Program-made: the position numbers and the translations under genes
The notes under the pieces: generated by a model
Databases searched by the model: none
What the model was told of the DNA's origin: nothing
The model's input: only the letters and a program-made list of their open reading frames with translations
Shown: positions 29,753 to 41,646 of the stretch, in pieces
Layout: every line of letters starts with the position of its first letter
Position numbering within the stretch: the first letter of the stretch is position 1
NCBI GenBank assembly: GCA_011947345.1
Contig: JAAVTG010000265.1
Coordinates: 1 to 64,000 of the forward strand
DNA from: Phytophthora quininea
Lineage: Eukaryota; Oomycota; Peronosporomycetes; Peronosporales; Peronosporaceae
DNA: 64,000 bases
Direction: 5' to 3'

Positions 29753-30941
29753 ATGGACGCTCTTCTGGAAGCTGCGGGGGCTATGGAAGCGACTGCTGGT
29801 AGTGCAGGAATGGCTGCGGGGGCCGTGAAAATGGCTGCGGAGGCCACAGCACTGTCAACAACCATTGTGACAAAGGCAGTGCGGCCTCGGAAGAAGCTCA
29901 GGCTTGTCGAGGCACTTGCAAGTGCCCTGGCTGAGGAAGAACAGCACGAGGTCATTATTCAGAGTGAAAGTGATGAATTCCCTCTGGATTGCGACATTCC
30001 GGTCAATGACAGTCCGAATAGTGATATCTCGAATAATGACCGTCCGAGTAGTGACATCGCGAACAGAGACCGCCCGAATAGTGGACCGGTGAACAGTGGC
30101 AGTCCGAATAGTGGCCCATTGAGCAGTGACCAGTCGAATAGTGGCAAGTTGTACTATCACATATACGACCGCTACTACGGCGACCAACGCCTGACTGTCA
30201 AAGAGGACTATGCCACCACTAAACAGACGTGGCTAGTTGCTTGAATTATTGATAGGAAGCTCCATGCCAGCGGGTTTTTGTACCGAGTGCTTTGGATAGG
30301 CCCACGTCGCGGCGGTGGACGATGATACTACCAACGGACTTGGGAACGTCGCCGAGTCCTTCTGGAAGACAGTTTCGCTCAAGAAGTTGATCTTGTTGAT
30401 CGATGGAAATTGTCACAGAAGAAGAAGTGTTTTGACGCCTTCTGTAAGAAGAACAAGTTTGGCAAGACCACCATTGGTGCTGACATCTCTGGGCTATGCT
30501 TGTTCCATGCGCTACAACAAGCGTCTGAGCTAGCGGGGCGACCGGATATCGTGACGTCCAAGGATATCGCCGACTTCGTGGCTGAGGAACTACACGTCCA
30601 CCAGATCGATTTGACTGAAGGTACTTCGTGGAAAGTGTTTCTAGTCTTCCTGCGTCGTCTACGGGACGCCAGAAGAGATTTCGTTTTCAAGGCAATCTCT
30701 AAGGACATTTTGACAATCCCGGGACGTCGGGGGCGCGCGTGCTTGGCGAAGTGGATCTTCGAGACGGGATCTATCTTTGTGCTGCCTATAACCACCAGTT
30801 TGTTGGGCATGCGTTTGTGCTACAGGTCCAGGGAAACCAGCGTCTTATATCGACGGTGACGACGGCAAACCAGTCTTGTCAGCAGACTGGATCAACTACA
30901 TTGCCTTTACTCGGCCTTTCGTCGTCTTCAGGAAGAAGTAG
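29753..30941 (+). pseudogene. Chromodomain plus cysteine-protease-like (OTU/papain-like) protein
   Basis: An Ala-rich N-terminus and a basic patch (RPRKKLRL) are followed by an acidic segment and five 10-residue repeats. A chromodomain then reads SGFLYRVLWIG and TWE, ending near the VDLVDRW helix (about 30195-30410). The next domain has IGADISGLCLFHAL, resembling the DGxCLF nucleophile site of OTU-type proteases. About 100 residues later VGHAFVLQV and a DGDDG acidic turn could supply the histidine and acid. Two in-frame TGA codons (30242-30244, 30320-30322) and two later frame changes interrupt it before the TAG near 30941. Probably transposon-associated. The protease call rests on motif resemblance only. 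Confidence 0.5.
30001..30150 (+). repeat. Five tandem 30-bp repeats coding a 10-residue repeat
   Basis: Five imperfect 30-bp units encode a disordered linker built around an S/R-P-N/S-S-D/G core. The shared DNA core is CCGAATAGTG. Confidence 0.8.
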
Positions 30942-31204
30942 ATGATGGGCATCGGTAAGGATTTCAGCGGGTTTGCCTTATCGATAATAAACTTTCCCAG
31001 CAAAGTTGTGTTTGTGCATGGTATTTACTTCGTTTGCCTTTGTATTCGGTACTAGACCTGGGAAACCTCGGCGAGGAGAAAACCCTTGGTGCGAAGAAAA
31101 GATTAAAAAAAGGGAAAAGACCCCCCAAAAAAAAAAAAAACGCTGTAGGCAAGCTTCATGCATTAGTGTTATTTTCGTACACTAGACGGAATGGCCTGAT
31201 AGAT
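30942..31204. other. Spacer with A-run and polyadenylation-like signal
   Basis: GATAATAAACTTTCCC (about 30982) resembles a polyadenylation signal for the upstream chromodomain gene. 31104-31141 has an A7 run, G/A stretches, a C6 run and an A14 run. No gene seen. Confidence 0.45.
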
Positions 31205-33542
31205 CATCGTGGGATGTTATCCTGAGTTTGGCCCTTAGTTGTCTAAACTGGTGCTTGTCTAAAGCTTTTGTAAATATAACTGCGACAATATCTTTGGTGT
31301 TGCAGTATGCGATGGTGGATTCATGTCACTCTACTTTTCTTGTACGAAACAGTATCGCACGTGAATATGCTTTGACCGTCCGTGGAGTTCGGAATTGTAG
31401 CAAATTTTGATGCAGCTCTGATTGTCCTCATGAATGAGGTTTGCTTTTGTGGTAGTAAATCCTAGTTCTGCCAATAGCAGTTTGAGGAAGATCATCTCCT
31501 GCATACAATGACACAGAGCAATCTACTCCGCCTCCGTTGTCGAGAGAACAACTGTATGGTGTTTACGTGACAGCCATGAAATTGGACTGCTGTCGAGCAT
31601 CGTCACGTAGCCACCTACTGAGCGTCTCGTATCGGGGCAGTTGGCGTAGTCTGAGTCGCTATACGCTATGAGGATGTCTGCTAGTTTTTGTTGTGTGACT
31701 TCTAGCGAGCCACCTAGGAGGAGACCATAGGATTTCGTTCCGGATAGATACTTCAGACCTCGAATCACTGCTTTCCAGTCCTCCATTCCAGGGTTGGCTA
31801 AGAATTGGCTGCCCTCACGCATGTAGAATGCCGTGTCAGGGCGAAAGCCTACCATTAGGTACATGACACTGCCCACGGCTTCACGATACGGAATATCTTT
31901 TATCTCGTCGTTCTCTTCTTCTCTTTGAGGTTGACTGCTCACAGAGAGTTTTGTATTTCGTTCTGCTGGTGTTGCTATCGGATATGGAATGTATTTGCTG
32001 AAGCGGTCAATGACCTTGGTAGCGTATTTGTGTTGGCGGATGAATATCGTTCGGTTTTTACGGTCACGTTGAATGGGCCAGTCGAGTAAGTTAGTCACCT
32101 CCCTTAATCTGTCATGGAGAATCACTTTTCAGGGCGGATTTTAGCTCATGCACGAGAGCTGGTGTGGGCGCAATGACGAGTAAATCATCGACATATACTG
32201 CAATGTAACAGGTTACGTCGTCGACAGTACGTCGAAATACACCGACCTTTGATAAGGTTTTGAAACCCGAGACTCTCGAGGAAGGCGAACGGGGTTTGTA
32301 CCAGACACGGGGAGCTTGCTTCAACCCGTACAGACTCTTTAGTAGTTTGCACACTAAAGTGCTCTTTGCCGGGATTTTGAACCATTCCGGTTGAGCCAAT
32401 TGGATTTCCTCCTCAAGAAAACCATTTAGGAAAGCCGTCTTCACATCCATTTGATGGATTTTAAGATCGAGTAAAGCGGCAATCGTGAGAAGGAGTCTGA
32501 GTACCTCCATCCTGATAACAGGGGAAAAGACTTCACTGTAGTCAATGCCATATTTTGTAGGAATCCTTTAATCACGAGACGCGCTTTGAAGCGGTCAATC
32601 TTTCTTGTTTCGGTGTATTTAACGACAAAGACCCAACGGTCTGATAGTACCTTCCGCCCTTTTGGGGTGGAACCAATATCCAAGTTTTGTTGTCCATTAA
32701 GGATCTGTATTCAGAGCGAGCTGCTTTGTGCCACTGATTAGCTTGAGAGGATCGCATTGCCTCTCGGTACGTAGTGGATTCAGTCACAAACCGAATTGCT
32801 AGTAATGTGTACAATAGGTGTTTGCGTTGCTCCTGTTCTTTCAAATCTTCCTCAGCTGAGAGGATTACTTCTGCGTCACCGTCAGAGCGCCAAGGTATTT
32901 TAGGTGCAGGAGTCTGCGGAGGAAGTTCTGTCTCCGCTCGAAACGAGTAGTACGTTCGTTTGGGAGCCTCCTGAGTGGAGGTAGCGTGGGTGTAGTAGCA
33001 GGAGGCAATGTCGTCGCGGGTGCAGATGGAGCCGTTGATTTCTGCTATTGTGCGGGCTGGGCTGAGTCAGATGTGTCAGTCACGCCCGCTAGTTGAGGGA
33101 ATTCATCCTCCTTGAATACAACAGCACGGCTGTAGATAATGGCGTGTGTGTTGATGTCCATCAAGCGATACCCTTTCTTATGATCCGAGATGCCGAGGTA
33201 CATGCACAGTCGTGCTCGAGCGTCGAGTTTACCACGATACTGTTCTGTGATGTGGACGTATGCACTGCATCCAAAGACTTTGATGCATTCCATGGACGGT
33301 ATACGATTATACCACAGCTCGTATGGTGTCCAATCATTTGTTGTGGAACTCGGAGTCATATTGATTAGTGTGGTTGCATGGCTCACACATTTAGCCCAGA
33401 GTTGTTTGGAAAGCTTGCCATCAAGGAGCAGTGCTCGAACTCTCTCCGTGATTGTCCGCATCCGCCGTTCATCTACTCCGTTCTGTTGAGGAGTGTAGGC
33501 GTTCGTGAATTGAGCATGAGTCCAGTACTTTTTGAAGATCAC
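31205..33542 (-). pseudogene. Copia integrase C-terminus, reverse transcriptase and RNase H
   Basis: 33542-33045 includes TPQQNGVDERRMRTI, holding the integrase glutamate. 32844-32441 is the RT N-terminus, split over two frames. 32510-32112 has HQMDVKTAFLNGFLEEEI and the catalytic YVDDLLVIAP. 32125-31523 holds the connection and RNase H start (YSDSDYANCPDTRRSVGGY, then STTEAE followed by TAG where copia elements have tyrosine). RNase H-like coding continues past that stop to about 31370. At least four frame changes and one nonsense codon are present. Confidence 0.85.
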
Positions 33543-33761
33543 TCGGCCCAGTTTTCGTATTCTTTTGAATTGCCGGGATGTAAGACTTGAATGTCACAGT
33601 CGGGGATTGCATTTGGGCACTCCAGAGTGTCAACATCATACCTAAAGATGTTTAGGGCTTTCTTACGGAAGTTTTCGTTGCATTCGTATAGCTCGCTCCG
33701 AGCTATGTGAACATGAATCGAGAGTAATCATCGATAAAGATCAGGAAGTAAAAACAGCCAG

Positions 33762-35790
33762 TTAGGCTAGGCACAGAGAGAGGACCACAGATATCGATAT
33801 GCACTTTTTCAATGGAGATTTGGCACGTTCAACAACAATATTAGAGTAAAAGGGTGAGCGGTGTGACTTCGCTAACGTGCATGCAGTGCAGAAGAACTGC
33901 TCAGACGGCTTTACAGGCGTAGCATCGTCGAGGCCATGGATGGCTCCGCTCCTAGATAAGTCATGCATGACGCGAACATTAAGATGACCAAGACGTTTGT
34001 GCAAAAGCAGGAATGATCGTTGCGTACCAGAGGCAATGAGAGCCGTAGGGAATCCCACAGGGTGATCATGGAACTGGTACAGATCCGTAGTCATCACCAT
34101 TGACACCTTGATCTCAAAGTGTTGGTCCGTTTGCATAGCGCAGATCTTGCGTTCGAAGTTGAAGCGACAGTCGTGCTTCACAGCGGCCGAAACCGATAGT
34201 AGGTTGAAGTGCAGCAGGGACGCGTACAGGACACCGCGAAGGATAAGCGTCTTCATATTTCCTTTCGAGTCGGTCACATCCAGCTCGACACGATCAATGC
34301 CTTCGATGGGGATTTGGTTCTTCCCACTAACGGTGATGGACCCTCCACTCCTGGAGATCTCCGAGAACCACAAGGATTTGTGGGTCACATGACACGTACG
34401 TCCAGAGTCGATCGTCCAAGCGGTATCCATCGGTGTGTTGACCTGGGCAGCAAGGCTCACGGGAAGGTTCACAGTGGAGACCACCGCAATGAGACCGACA
34501 TCACGGCGCTCTTGACGATAAACCTTGCGGGATCCAGACATGTCTTCATCGTTGTCAGTATCGCTGTCCTCATGGCGGTCGTTGCGTCGCTCTCGACCAG
34601 AGTGCTGGTGATTGGAGGTGCGGCCCTTGTAACGGCCAGTGGAGTTGTCCGCATCACAACTGTTGTGGCGGTTGGGGTTGCGGGGTTTGGAGCCGTTTCG
34701 GTACTGGTGCTCGCGCTTGGAGAGACCCTTGACCATGAAGTTCGCTGGCAGAACTGTGCCATCTTTCACTCGACCATCGCGCAGGTCCTTCTGCAATCCA
34801 CGGCACTGACAAATATTGTGGCGCGGTCGATCGCAATACAAGCAATGGTTGCTGGCGTAGGGTTTTTGATGGCGGGAGAGGGGGCGAGGGGGCGCAGACG
34901 CCACCAGAGCACACTCACTTGACGTTGTAGTCGTTTCGGGGCCCTCTTTGACAAGGTGTAACGCTCTTGAGCTTGCATGTCACGAACCTTGCCTTCAACG
35001 CTCAACTTAAGGTTTTCATATGGGATGTATTTCCGCTGACCCTTTCAAATACGGAGGTCATTCTTCCAGGACTTGGGCATGGAGTGGAACACGTACAAGG
35101 ACTTCTGCGCCTCCGTCATCACCGATTCGGTGACTTCACACGCGGCTCGCATCGCATTTTCGAGTTTCAGGAAGAAGGCGTTGAGGTCGGAGCCCTCCTC
35201 GTACTTGAGTTCCATGATGAAGTGCAGGATAAAGTAGGGGTCGCCATGAACAGCGGCGCCCTCGAACTTGTTGCAGATGGACTTGAAGATCTCGTAGGGT
35301 GTAGTGAGATGTTTGACAAGGCGGACATGGGTGTTGTCCATTGTCTTCATCAGGAAAGCCTTCGTCTTGGTCTCCTGACTACGTCATTCGCGGTGGCTGA
35401 GAGAGGTGGGTTTCTTCACTTCACGCTTACGTTGACTGCACTTGAAGGGGCGGATGACCGGCAAGTTCTTGCGCTTGACCGAAGTGTCCGAGACGACAAA
35501 TTCTTCGTCCGAGTCGTCCTTAGGGCGGAGATCGTCGTCGCTTTCTTCATAGTCGCCAGCATCAGACTCGTGCTCGGCACTCTCTGCCGGTTTGGACTTT
35601 GGCGAGTCTTCGGTGTCGGACATGGAGCTCTCACTGCTGTCATCTTCATTCTTGGAAACACCATCGTAGTCTGGCTTGTTGATGTAGCCGAGAAGGTGCT
35701 TGCAGTCGAGGGCTGCGCATAACCGAGCTTTCCACACGTCGAAGTTTTCAGCACCGATGATACGTGGGAAGTCGTCGCTGGAGGCTTGGC
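33762..35790 (-). pseudogene. Copia Gag, protease and pre-integrase region
   Basis: Gag begins near 35790. It has FDVWKARLCAALDCKH and an acidic insert (35737-35384), then the capsid-like segment (35350-35045), in different frames. The 34904-33762 frame carries the CCHC knuckle CLYCDRPRHNICQC, the retropepsin site WTIDSGRTCHVT and the GAG-pre-integrase motif with HKRLGHLNVRVMHDL and CTACTLAKSHRSPF. These are the standard parts of a copia polyprotein. Not translatable as one protein here. Confidence 0.85.
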
Positions 35791-35800
35791 TTGGGCTCGT

Positions 35801-36413
35801 GACCTATGACGGGCAGTGTGCGTAATAGAGAAGAGGAAGTAGTTGTAGTTGACGGGAAAACCGGAAGTGATTGATTAGGAAGGGAGAGCACGACAAAAGT
35901 GCTCCCTGAGGAACGACTGGTAGCGCTGTAGTTAAATAGAAGCTCGCTATGCTATAGTAAACTTAAGCGTTATCGCTTATGCCGGGTTTATCGGCATTTG
36001 GGGGAACAGATGCTTACTTTCACAATCCGAAGCGTTCTGTTCGCTTGTACAGATAAAGTTGGCAACTCTGGCATTGGAGTATTGCTGTACTGTCAGGACA
36101 GAAGTTGGCGAATGAACTCTGAGAGAACACAGCAAAACGAAAGCTCCGAAGGATAGCCAAAGAATGGTAGGCTGTCGTCAACCGAGAAATAAGTAACTTG
36201 AGAAATGTGTCTAAATCCATTTAGCAGCCCTCACTTTTTACGAAGCGGTAAATAATTTTACCAGGACTATTTTAATTGTATTCCCGTCAATGCATTTTTC
36301 GGCAGAACTCACCACAAAGGGGTCCAAGATGTAGTAGCGTCACATGAAATTATGCGAAGATTTTCGGAGTTGCAGATGAAAAGGCGCCGTTTGCCGATCC
36401 ACAAGTTCCAAAA
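35801..36413. other. Intergenic, possible copia LTR remnant and promoter of the LRR gene
   Basis: No gene seen. The left part could be a decayed 5' LTR of the copia element. The right part must include the promoter for the gene starting at 36414. Confidence 0.35.
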
Positions 36414-39400
36414 TGAGCGACTCTGTGTGGGAAGAAGCGTTTGACGAGACTTCTGGCCGTGCATACTACTTCAATCGCCTGTAAGCGAGCAAGTACACGT
36501 GTTCCCATGACGACATCAACTAAGTAATCTTGCTTTTATCGGTGGTCAGTACAGGAGATACCTCATGGACACTTCCAGGGAGTCCACAGCAGAGACCAAC
36601 CCTACAGGTAGTCTCTGGCAACAAGCCTTCGATGAGGCCTCCCAGACGACGTACTACTATAACATCCACACTGGCGAGACCTCGTGGACACTTCCTGAAG
36701 ATACCGACGAAGTCGAGGAAGATTTGACCTATCTGGAGTTTGCGGTAGTGCGTCTGCAAGCGATGTTTCACGGTCATAAAGACCGCAAGCGAGTTCGCCG
36801 GATAGTTCGAGCTCAGTATCAACTCACCTTGGATCCAAGCAGTGGGAAAACACTGTACACCAATTTGAAGAGCAATACTTCTTTTTGGACCAAACCTGCG
36901 CTCTTTCGGACACTTGGAATTCCTGATGACGGCGGTGGCGACGATAATGAAAACGACGACGACGATGAAGACGATGACGACGATTTTGACAGCTTCCAAC
37001 GGGATGCAGCACGAGATGCGGAGGAGGAAGAGGCTGCTGGAGCACTAGCCGCAAATGATGACGGCGAACCTGAAGACGACGAAGAGACCTCCAAGAAGAA
37101 GCGTCGCAAGCTTCCACGCTCCAAAGCACAGCAGATCGTCGATGCAGCAGAAGACTCCACTGATAAAGTGCATACGCTGACCTTGAGTGGTCTTGACGCG
37201 TGGAAGCTGTCGTCGCGGATCTGGAATCTGCAGCATCTTCAAACCCTTGTGCTTTCGCACAATTGCTTAGAGCGGATCCCGTCAGGGATCAAGACTTGAT
37301 CCACTTGGAAATGCTCGACGTTAGTTACAACCAGCTCACTCGGCTCCCGTCGTGTCTCCAAACGACCACAACGCTAAGAGAAATCCGCGCGTCACACAAC
37401 CTTATCCAGACATTCTCCCCAAAGCTGTGGAAGCTAAGAGAGATTCGACATCTTGACCTCTCACACAACCGAATGAAGGAACTGCCCTACGTGGAAGGAG
37501 ACCTGAAGCTGCTTCGAGAAACTCGGGAATGGCAGGTCGGTGTGGGATTGCTTGAAAATCTTGAAGTGCTGTTGCTTAATGACAACCGCCTAACTGAAGC
37601 CCCGAAGTCGATCGAAAAGTGTGGTGTTCTTGCGCTATTGGACCTTTCAAATAATCAGCTCACGAGTCTCAGCAACGAAATTCCGGCGCTGGCATCGTTA
37701 ACAAAATTCTCTGCGCACCATAATGTTATTCGAGTACTACCCAAGTCAATAGGAGACTTGTCCAATTTGCAGGAAATGGATTTGGCACATAATCGACTGG
37801 CAACTCTTCCTGACAGTATCGGAACTCTTCACAAGCTGGAGACATTGCAGCTCTCGGACAATCAACTGCAGAAACTCCCAGTAGACTTTGGTGCATTGAC
37901 TCAGCTTCGCCAATTAAACCTCGACAACAACGCCAAGTTGATCAATCTCGACGCTTTCTTCCGGCATCTAACAAGTATCAGCACATTTTCCGCTTCCTCT
38001 TGCGGGATTGTCATGTTCGAGTCCTCGGACTTCCTAAGGACTCGCCAGTCCAGACGCTGCGGTTGCGGCAGAATGCGCTGCTGGAGTTTCCCTTGCTAAT
38101 TGGCCACGCTACGATGCAAGACACGCTCCAGGAACTTGTACTGGCTGACAATTACCTCACACAAGTGCCCCTTGCTGTTTTGTTGTACTGCAGTCAGCTG
38201 CAGCACTTGGATCTCTCCAACAACTCGCTGTGTGTTCTCCCCACGGAAATCGCTCATCTTCGACGACTTGAAGTGTTGTATCTCCATACGAACGCCCTGC
38301 AGGTGCTGCCCGACGAGCTCACGCAGCTCATACGACTGAGAGATCTTAGGTGTGACCACAACAAAATCGACGCGTTACCTCTACGTATCGGGAAGTTGAT
38401 GCAGCTGTCGAAATTGAATGTCTCGTTCAACCAACTCAAGTCATTGCCAACATCGGTAATCGACCTTACCAAGCTGCAGTCGTTGTATGCGAGCGATAAC
38501 TTGTTGGTCACAGCGCCGCCAGCGATCTATCGCATGAAATGCTTTTGCGACTTCTCAAATAACCCGTTCACTGAGCAGCAGCACAAGCGTGTGCAAGATC
38601 GTCACGACCGAATTGCTCTTGCATCTCGACTTATTGACACTGGAGACTTCACCAGAGCAGAGCAGATCTTGTCGGAGTTATTAGTCGACGCAAACAATCT
38701 TTCATTTGTTGAGCAGAATGTGCAGACTCCATTGTTGCACTATAAGCGTGGACTCTGCCGGTATATGCTTGTACGTACTCGCTCATTAAAGTTTCTCTTA
38801 TTTTCTACCGACTGACACATTCTCGTTGTGCAGTCGAAGTCAGCGAGGCAAACTATTAACGAGACTTCAGCTATCGTGGCTACTTGTGAGCGGGACATAA
38901 ACGGATCTGAGCTCGTTCACGCTCGTCAAGTTCGTTTAAAGTTAAAGCAACAAAATCGCGGTGAGCAACCAGAAGCTCCAGCAAAGAAAATATTCCACCA
39001 AAATCTCTTGTCGATAACAACAGCACCGAACCAGATGACACCGTCAAATCCAACTACTTGCAAGCAGTAGAGAACCGTTCAACAGCTCGAGAGCAGCACC
39101 ACACATTTGCCCACGGGTCACTAAAAGATCTCGACATCGCAACTCAATTCGGCAGCGTAGAGCTCACCACAGCTTATCATCTAAAGGGTCTCGTTCAGAT
39201 GGCTTTGCTTCAATATGCTGAAGCCGTCGACAGCTTTACGAAGGCTCTGCAAAATGTGCACGCTCCATTGCCAGGTCCAGAACCGACAGACAATCAAAAA
39301 GAGGCGCAGCTAGAAGATGCATCGGAGCTTCCATTGACAATCCCCGAACCGAGTATCCATCTCTTCTTGTGTCGTGCGGAGGCATATCGTGGACTTGGAC

Positions 39401-40152
39401 AGCTTCCATCCGCTATCATAGACCTCCACCACGTCGTTTCTCGGTATCCAATTCAACATGATAGCAGCAAAGTCCAGGCGTTGGAGAACGAATACGTGCG
39501 CGAGTGGGAAGCTCAACAGTCGGCTTGTGGCTTGGACGATGCCGCACTACTACGCGCTTTCAACGTCGAAGCTTCAACAGGACTGGCCAGGAGACCGGAG
39601 GTGGTGGATGTTCACACTGAGGCTCTCAGCGCAGCCAACTCCAAGAAGAAAAATGCCAAATCAAACACGCAAATCAAAGCCAAACGACTACCTCCACACG
39701 AACGATTCCGCCTCGAGTGCGAAGCCAAAACAGAAGCACTGGTCGCCGAGAAACAGCAGCGTCGGGCTCCATTCGACGCCATCAATGCTCGCAGTCAAGT
39801 CTTCCTAGCTCGTGCTCGTGATTTCAAGCGTGAAGTCCGCGCCGCATTGGAAATGGAGCTGGAAGAAAATCGACAGCGCCGAGTCGAGCAGGAAATCGCT
39901 CGTGAAGCTGAGAGGAAGCGCTTGGAGATGCGTCGCGAATTCGACGAGCGGATGGTCATGAAGTACGAAGACGAGTGGATGCACTGGTTCTTGAGCGAAG
40001 AGCTGCGTCTTGAAGACGAGCGTCGCCGTCGTGCTGAAGAGGCCCAACGGAAAGCGGACGCTAAAGTCGCGTACGCTGCACGCCTCGCCAAACGTGGAGG
40101 CAAACGTCAAGCTGCAGCTTCTAGAGGCCGAGGCAGCCCGAAGAGAAAGTAA
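36414..40152 (+). CDS. WW-LRR-TPR-coiled-coil scaffold protein
   Basis: Exon 1 (from 36414) encodes WW domain 1 and a first intron ends near 36548. WW domain 2 is at about 36615-36700 (YYYNIHTGETSWTLP). An IQ-like basic helix and an acidic D/E run follow. More than a dozen leucine-rich repeats span about 37170-38560 (typical unit LxxLDLSxNxLxxLP). An intron lies near 38770-38833 (GTACGT..GTGCAG). TPR-like repeats cover 39140-39480, and a long charged coiled coil ends with a basic tail at 40152. Four single-base losses (near 36575, 37290, 38022, 38998) break the frame without otherwise disturbing the repeats, suggesting assembly error. It is a likely cytoplasmic protein-interaction scaffold, possibly cytoskeletal or ciliary; that role is inference. 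Confidence 0.8.
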
Positions 40153-40258
40153 AACAATACATAAAAAGTTAGTTCACAAAGATAAACAGTAGCAAAAGTC
40201 CCAGCTCATCTATTGTCCTGCAGCCACAGCACGTAACCTCGGAGGAAGACAAGTTACT

Positions 40259-40897
40259 CTAGCTCTTGTCCAGTGGGCGATTGAAGCCTCCACGGCGGTT
40301 CATGTACTGCCTGTACTCCCTCTTGGTCTCACGACGAGCGGTTCCTGTAGCCGCCGTCTTGGCGTTCTCCTCCACCATTTTGCCCTTGGTGGTGTCAAAG
40401 TCTCCAAAGCCCAGAAGCATCTTCATCTGCTCCTCTTCGCTCAAGTGAGAGAGGATATTCACAGGTTCCTCCTTCCCCTCGAGTTTGTGGCTCTTGACGT
40501 CAACATCGTGTCTAGAAATTCAAAGTAACAACAACCAACATCAATCCACAGCGTAACCCACCAATAACTTTTGTGTAACCACATACCTGTCGGACTTCTT
40601 CTCGCCACGTCGAGGCGCCGAGCGTGACGTTGAGCGACGTCCACGTCGACCGACAGGCGAGCGAGACGCAGATCGACTTCTGCTGCGGCTGTAGGAGCGA
40701 CGGCGGCGGACCGGGGTCCGACTTCTGCTGCGGCTTCGGCGATCTCTGCGGCGGCTGCGAGGCGGCGATCGCGAGCGGGAACGCGACACGGAGCGGGACC
40801 GACGTCTTCGGCGACTGTGTGAGGGGCTACGGCGACGTCTGCGACGCCCCAGGCTGTCTAGCGAGCCGCTGCGGCTGCGACTGCGACTGCGCGGCAT
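40259..40897 (-). CDS. SNRNP27: U4/U6.U5 tri-snRNP 27 kDa protein (SNRNP27-like)
   Basis: Exon 1 (40897-40587) starts MPRSRSRSRSGS and is an RS-rich domain of about 100 residues. The intron (40586-40512, 75 bp, GTATGT..TTCTAG) joins AG|A to give an Arg codon. Exon 2 (40511-40259) ends with the diagnostic conserved C-terminus of the family: MLLGFGDFDTTKGK, then YRQYMNRRGGFNRPLD. The total is 187 residues in a clean frame, close to the human protein's size. The product acts in the nucleus in spliceosome assembly as part of the tri-snRNP. It is divergent from, and 73 bp away from, the psq-type gene. Confidence 0.92.
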
Positions 40898-40970
40898 GAG
40901 GTTACACTCCAAATGGTGCGAAAGGTAACCCAGCCAAATTTTCAGCCAATGAAAACGCCGTTAGCTGAAT
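40898..40970. promoter_or_regulatory. 73-bp divergent promoter between SNRNP27 and the psq-type gene
   Basis: The two start codons are separated by only 73 bp, so both transcription starts are probably within this gap or in the coding regions. No TATA box is seen. Confidence 0.4.
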
Positions 40971-41646
40971 ATGACGCCGCAGAAGAGGAAGCAGTATGGG
41001 GACGAAGCGTTAGCGAAGGCTGTGGAGCGTGTCGTGGACGGCGGAGAGCGCGCCGCGGTGGTTGGAAGAGAGCAGCGTATCCCGTACCGTACCCTGCTGA
41101 TGTACGTGTCTCGACGACGACGTGGAGTGGTTACTCTGGCCAAGAAGAGGACCCCCTCCGGCTCTCACATCCGACGGAGAGCAGCAACTTTTGCAATGGA
41201 TGAAAGAACTGCAGACCGCTGGACTGCCAGTCAGACGACGAGAGCTGCTGGTGAAGGCCAATGAGGTCCTCAAGAGCATCAACGGGCCGGACGCCGTGCT
41301 GTCTACAGGCTGGTACAGCCGCTTTAGGGATCGACACCCAGAGGTTACTGGGCCCGGAGGGCAGTTGGTGATTACGGAGGATTCAGAGCAGATTATGGAG
41401 GGTGATAAGCAGGTGCAACAGCTAGAAGCAGAGAACGAGATACTGACGCCAGCGGAGACGGCTGTGCTGGAAGTACAGAAGAGTTACGTCGATATTTGGC
41501 CAGCTCAAGATGTCGTGGATGCGTTCGACGTGATGCTGGACTCGGGCAAGGCCAGAATGTTTTCCGTTATGGGACCGGGAGAGCTGAGAGATCTGTGGTT
41601 GAGGAAACAACTGCGGCAAATGAGAGAGAGGCCACAAGCGTCGTGA
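40971..41646 (+). CDS. psq/CENP-B-type DNA-binding protein (domesticated-transposase-like)
   Basis: The ATG at 40971 opens MTPQKRKQYGDEAL, a pipsqueak-type helix-turn-helix. A frame change near 41145 leads to the second helix-turn-helix of the Tc5/CENP-B class, including PVRRRELLVKANEVL and the hallmark WYSRFRDRHPEV. A short helical tail with an acidic patch ends at 41646. No DDE nuclease follows, unlike the pogo elements at 21899-25302, and there are no terminal repeats. It may therefore be a host gene derived from a pogo transposase N-terminus. Binding of specific DNA is expected; targets are unknown. The frame change looks like a one-base gain. Confidence 0.6.

Larger units (their letters stand above)
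31205..35800 (-). mobile_element. Ty1/copia LTR retrotransposon, decayed
   Basis: The minus-strand order is gag (about 35790-34960), zinc knuckle, protease, integrase, reverse transcriptase, RNase H (ending about 31205), the copia order with integrase before RT. Many frame changes and stops interrupt it. I could not delimit LTRs; they should lie near 30950-31205 and 35800-36240 if retained. Confidence 0.85.

Noticed and set aside
31104..31141. A14 run as a LINE or retrogene poly-A tail
   Set aside because: No reverse-transcriptase-type LINE or intronless gene copy is attached, and the run is mixed with G and C stretches.
34209..34922. 237-residue plus-strand ORF
   Set aside because: Antisense of the copia protease region on the minus strand, which has clear CCHC and DSG motifs.
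34967..35722. 251-residue plus-strand ORF
   Set aside because: Antisense of the acidic copia Gag segment. Its hydrophobic look comes from the reverse of Asp/Glu/Ser codons.
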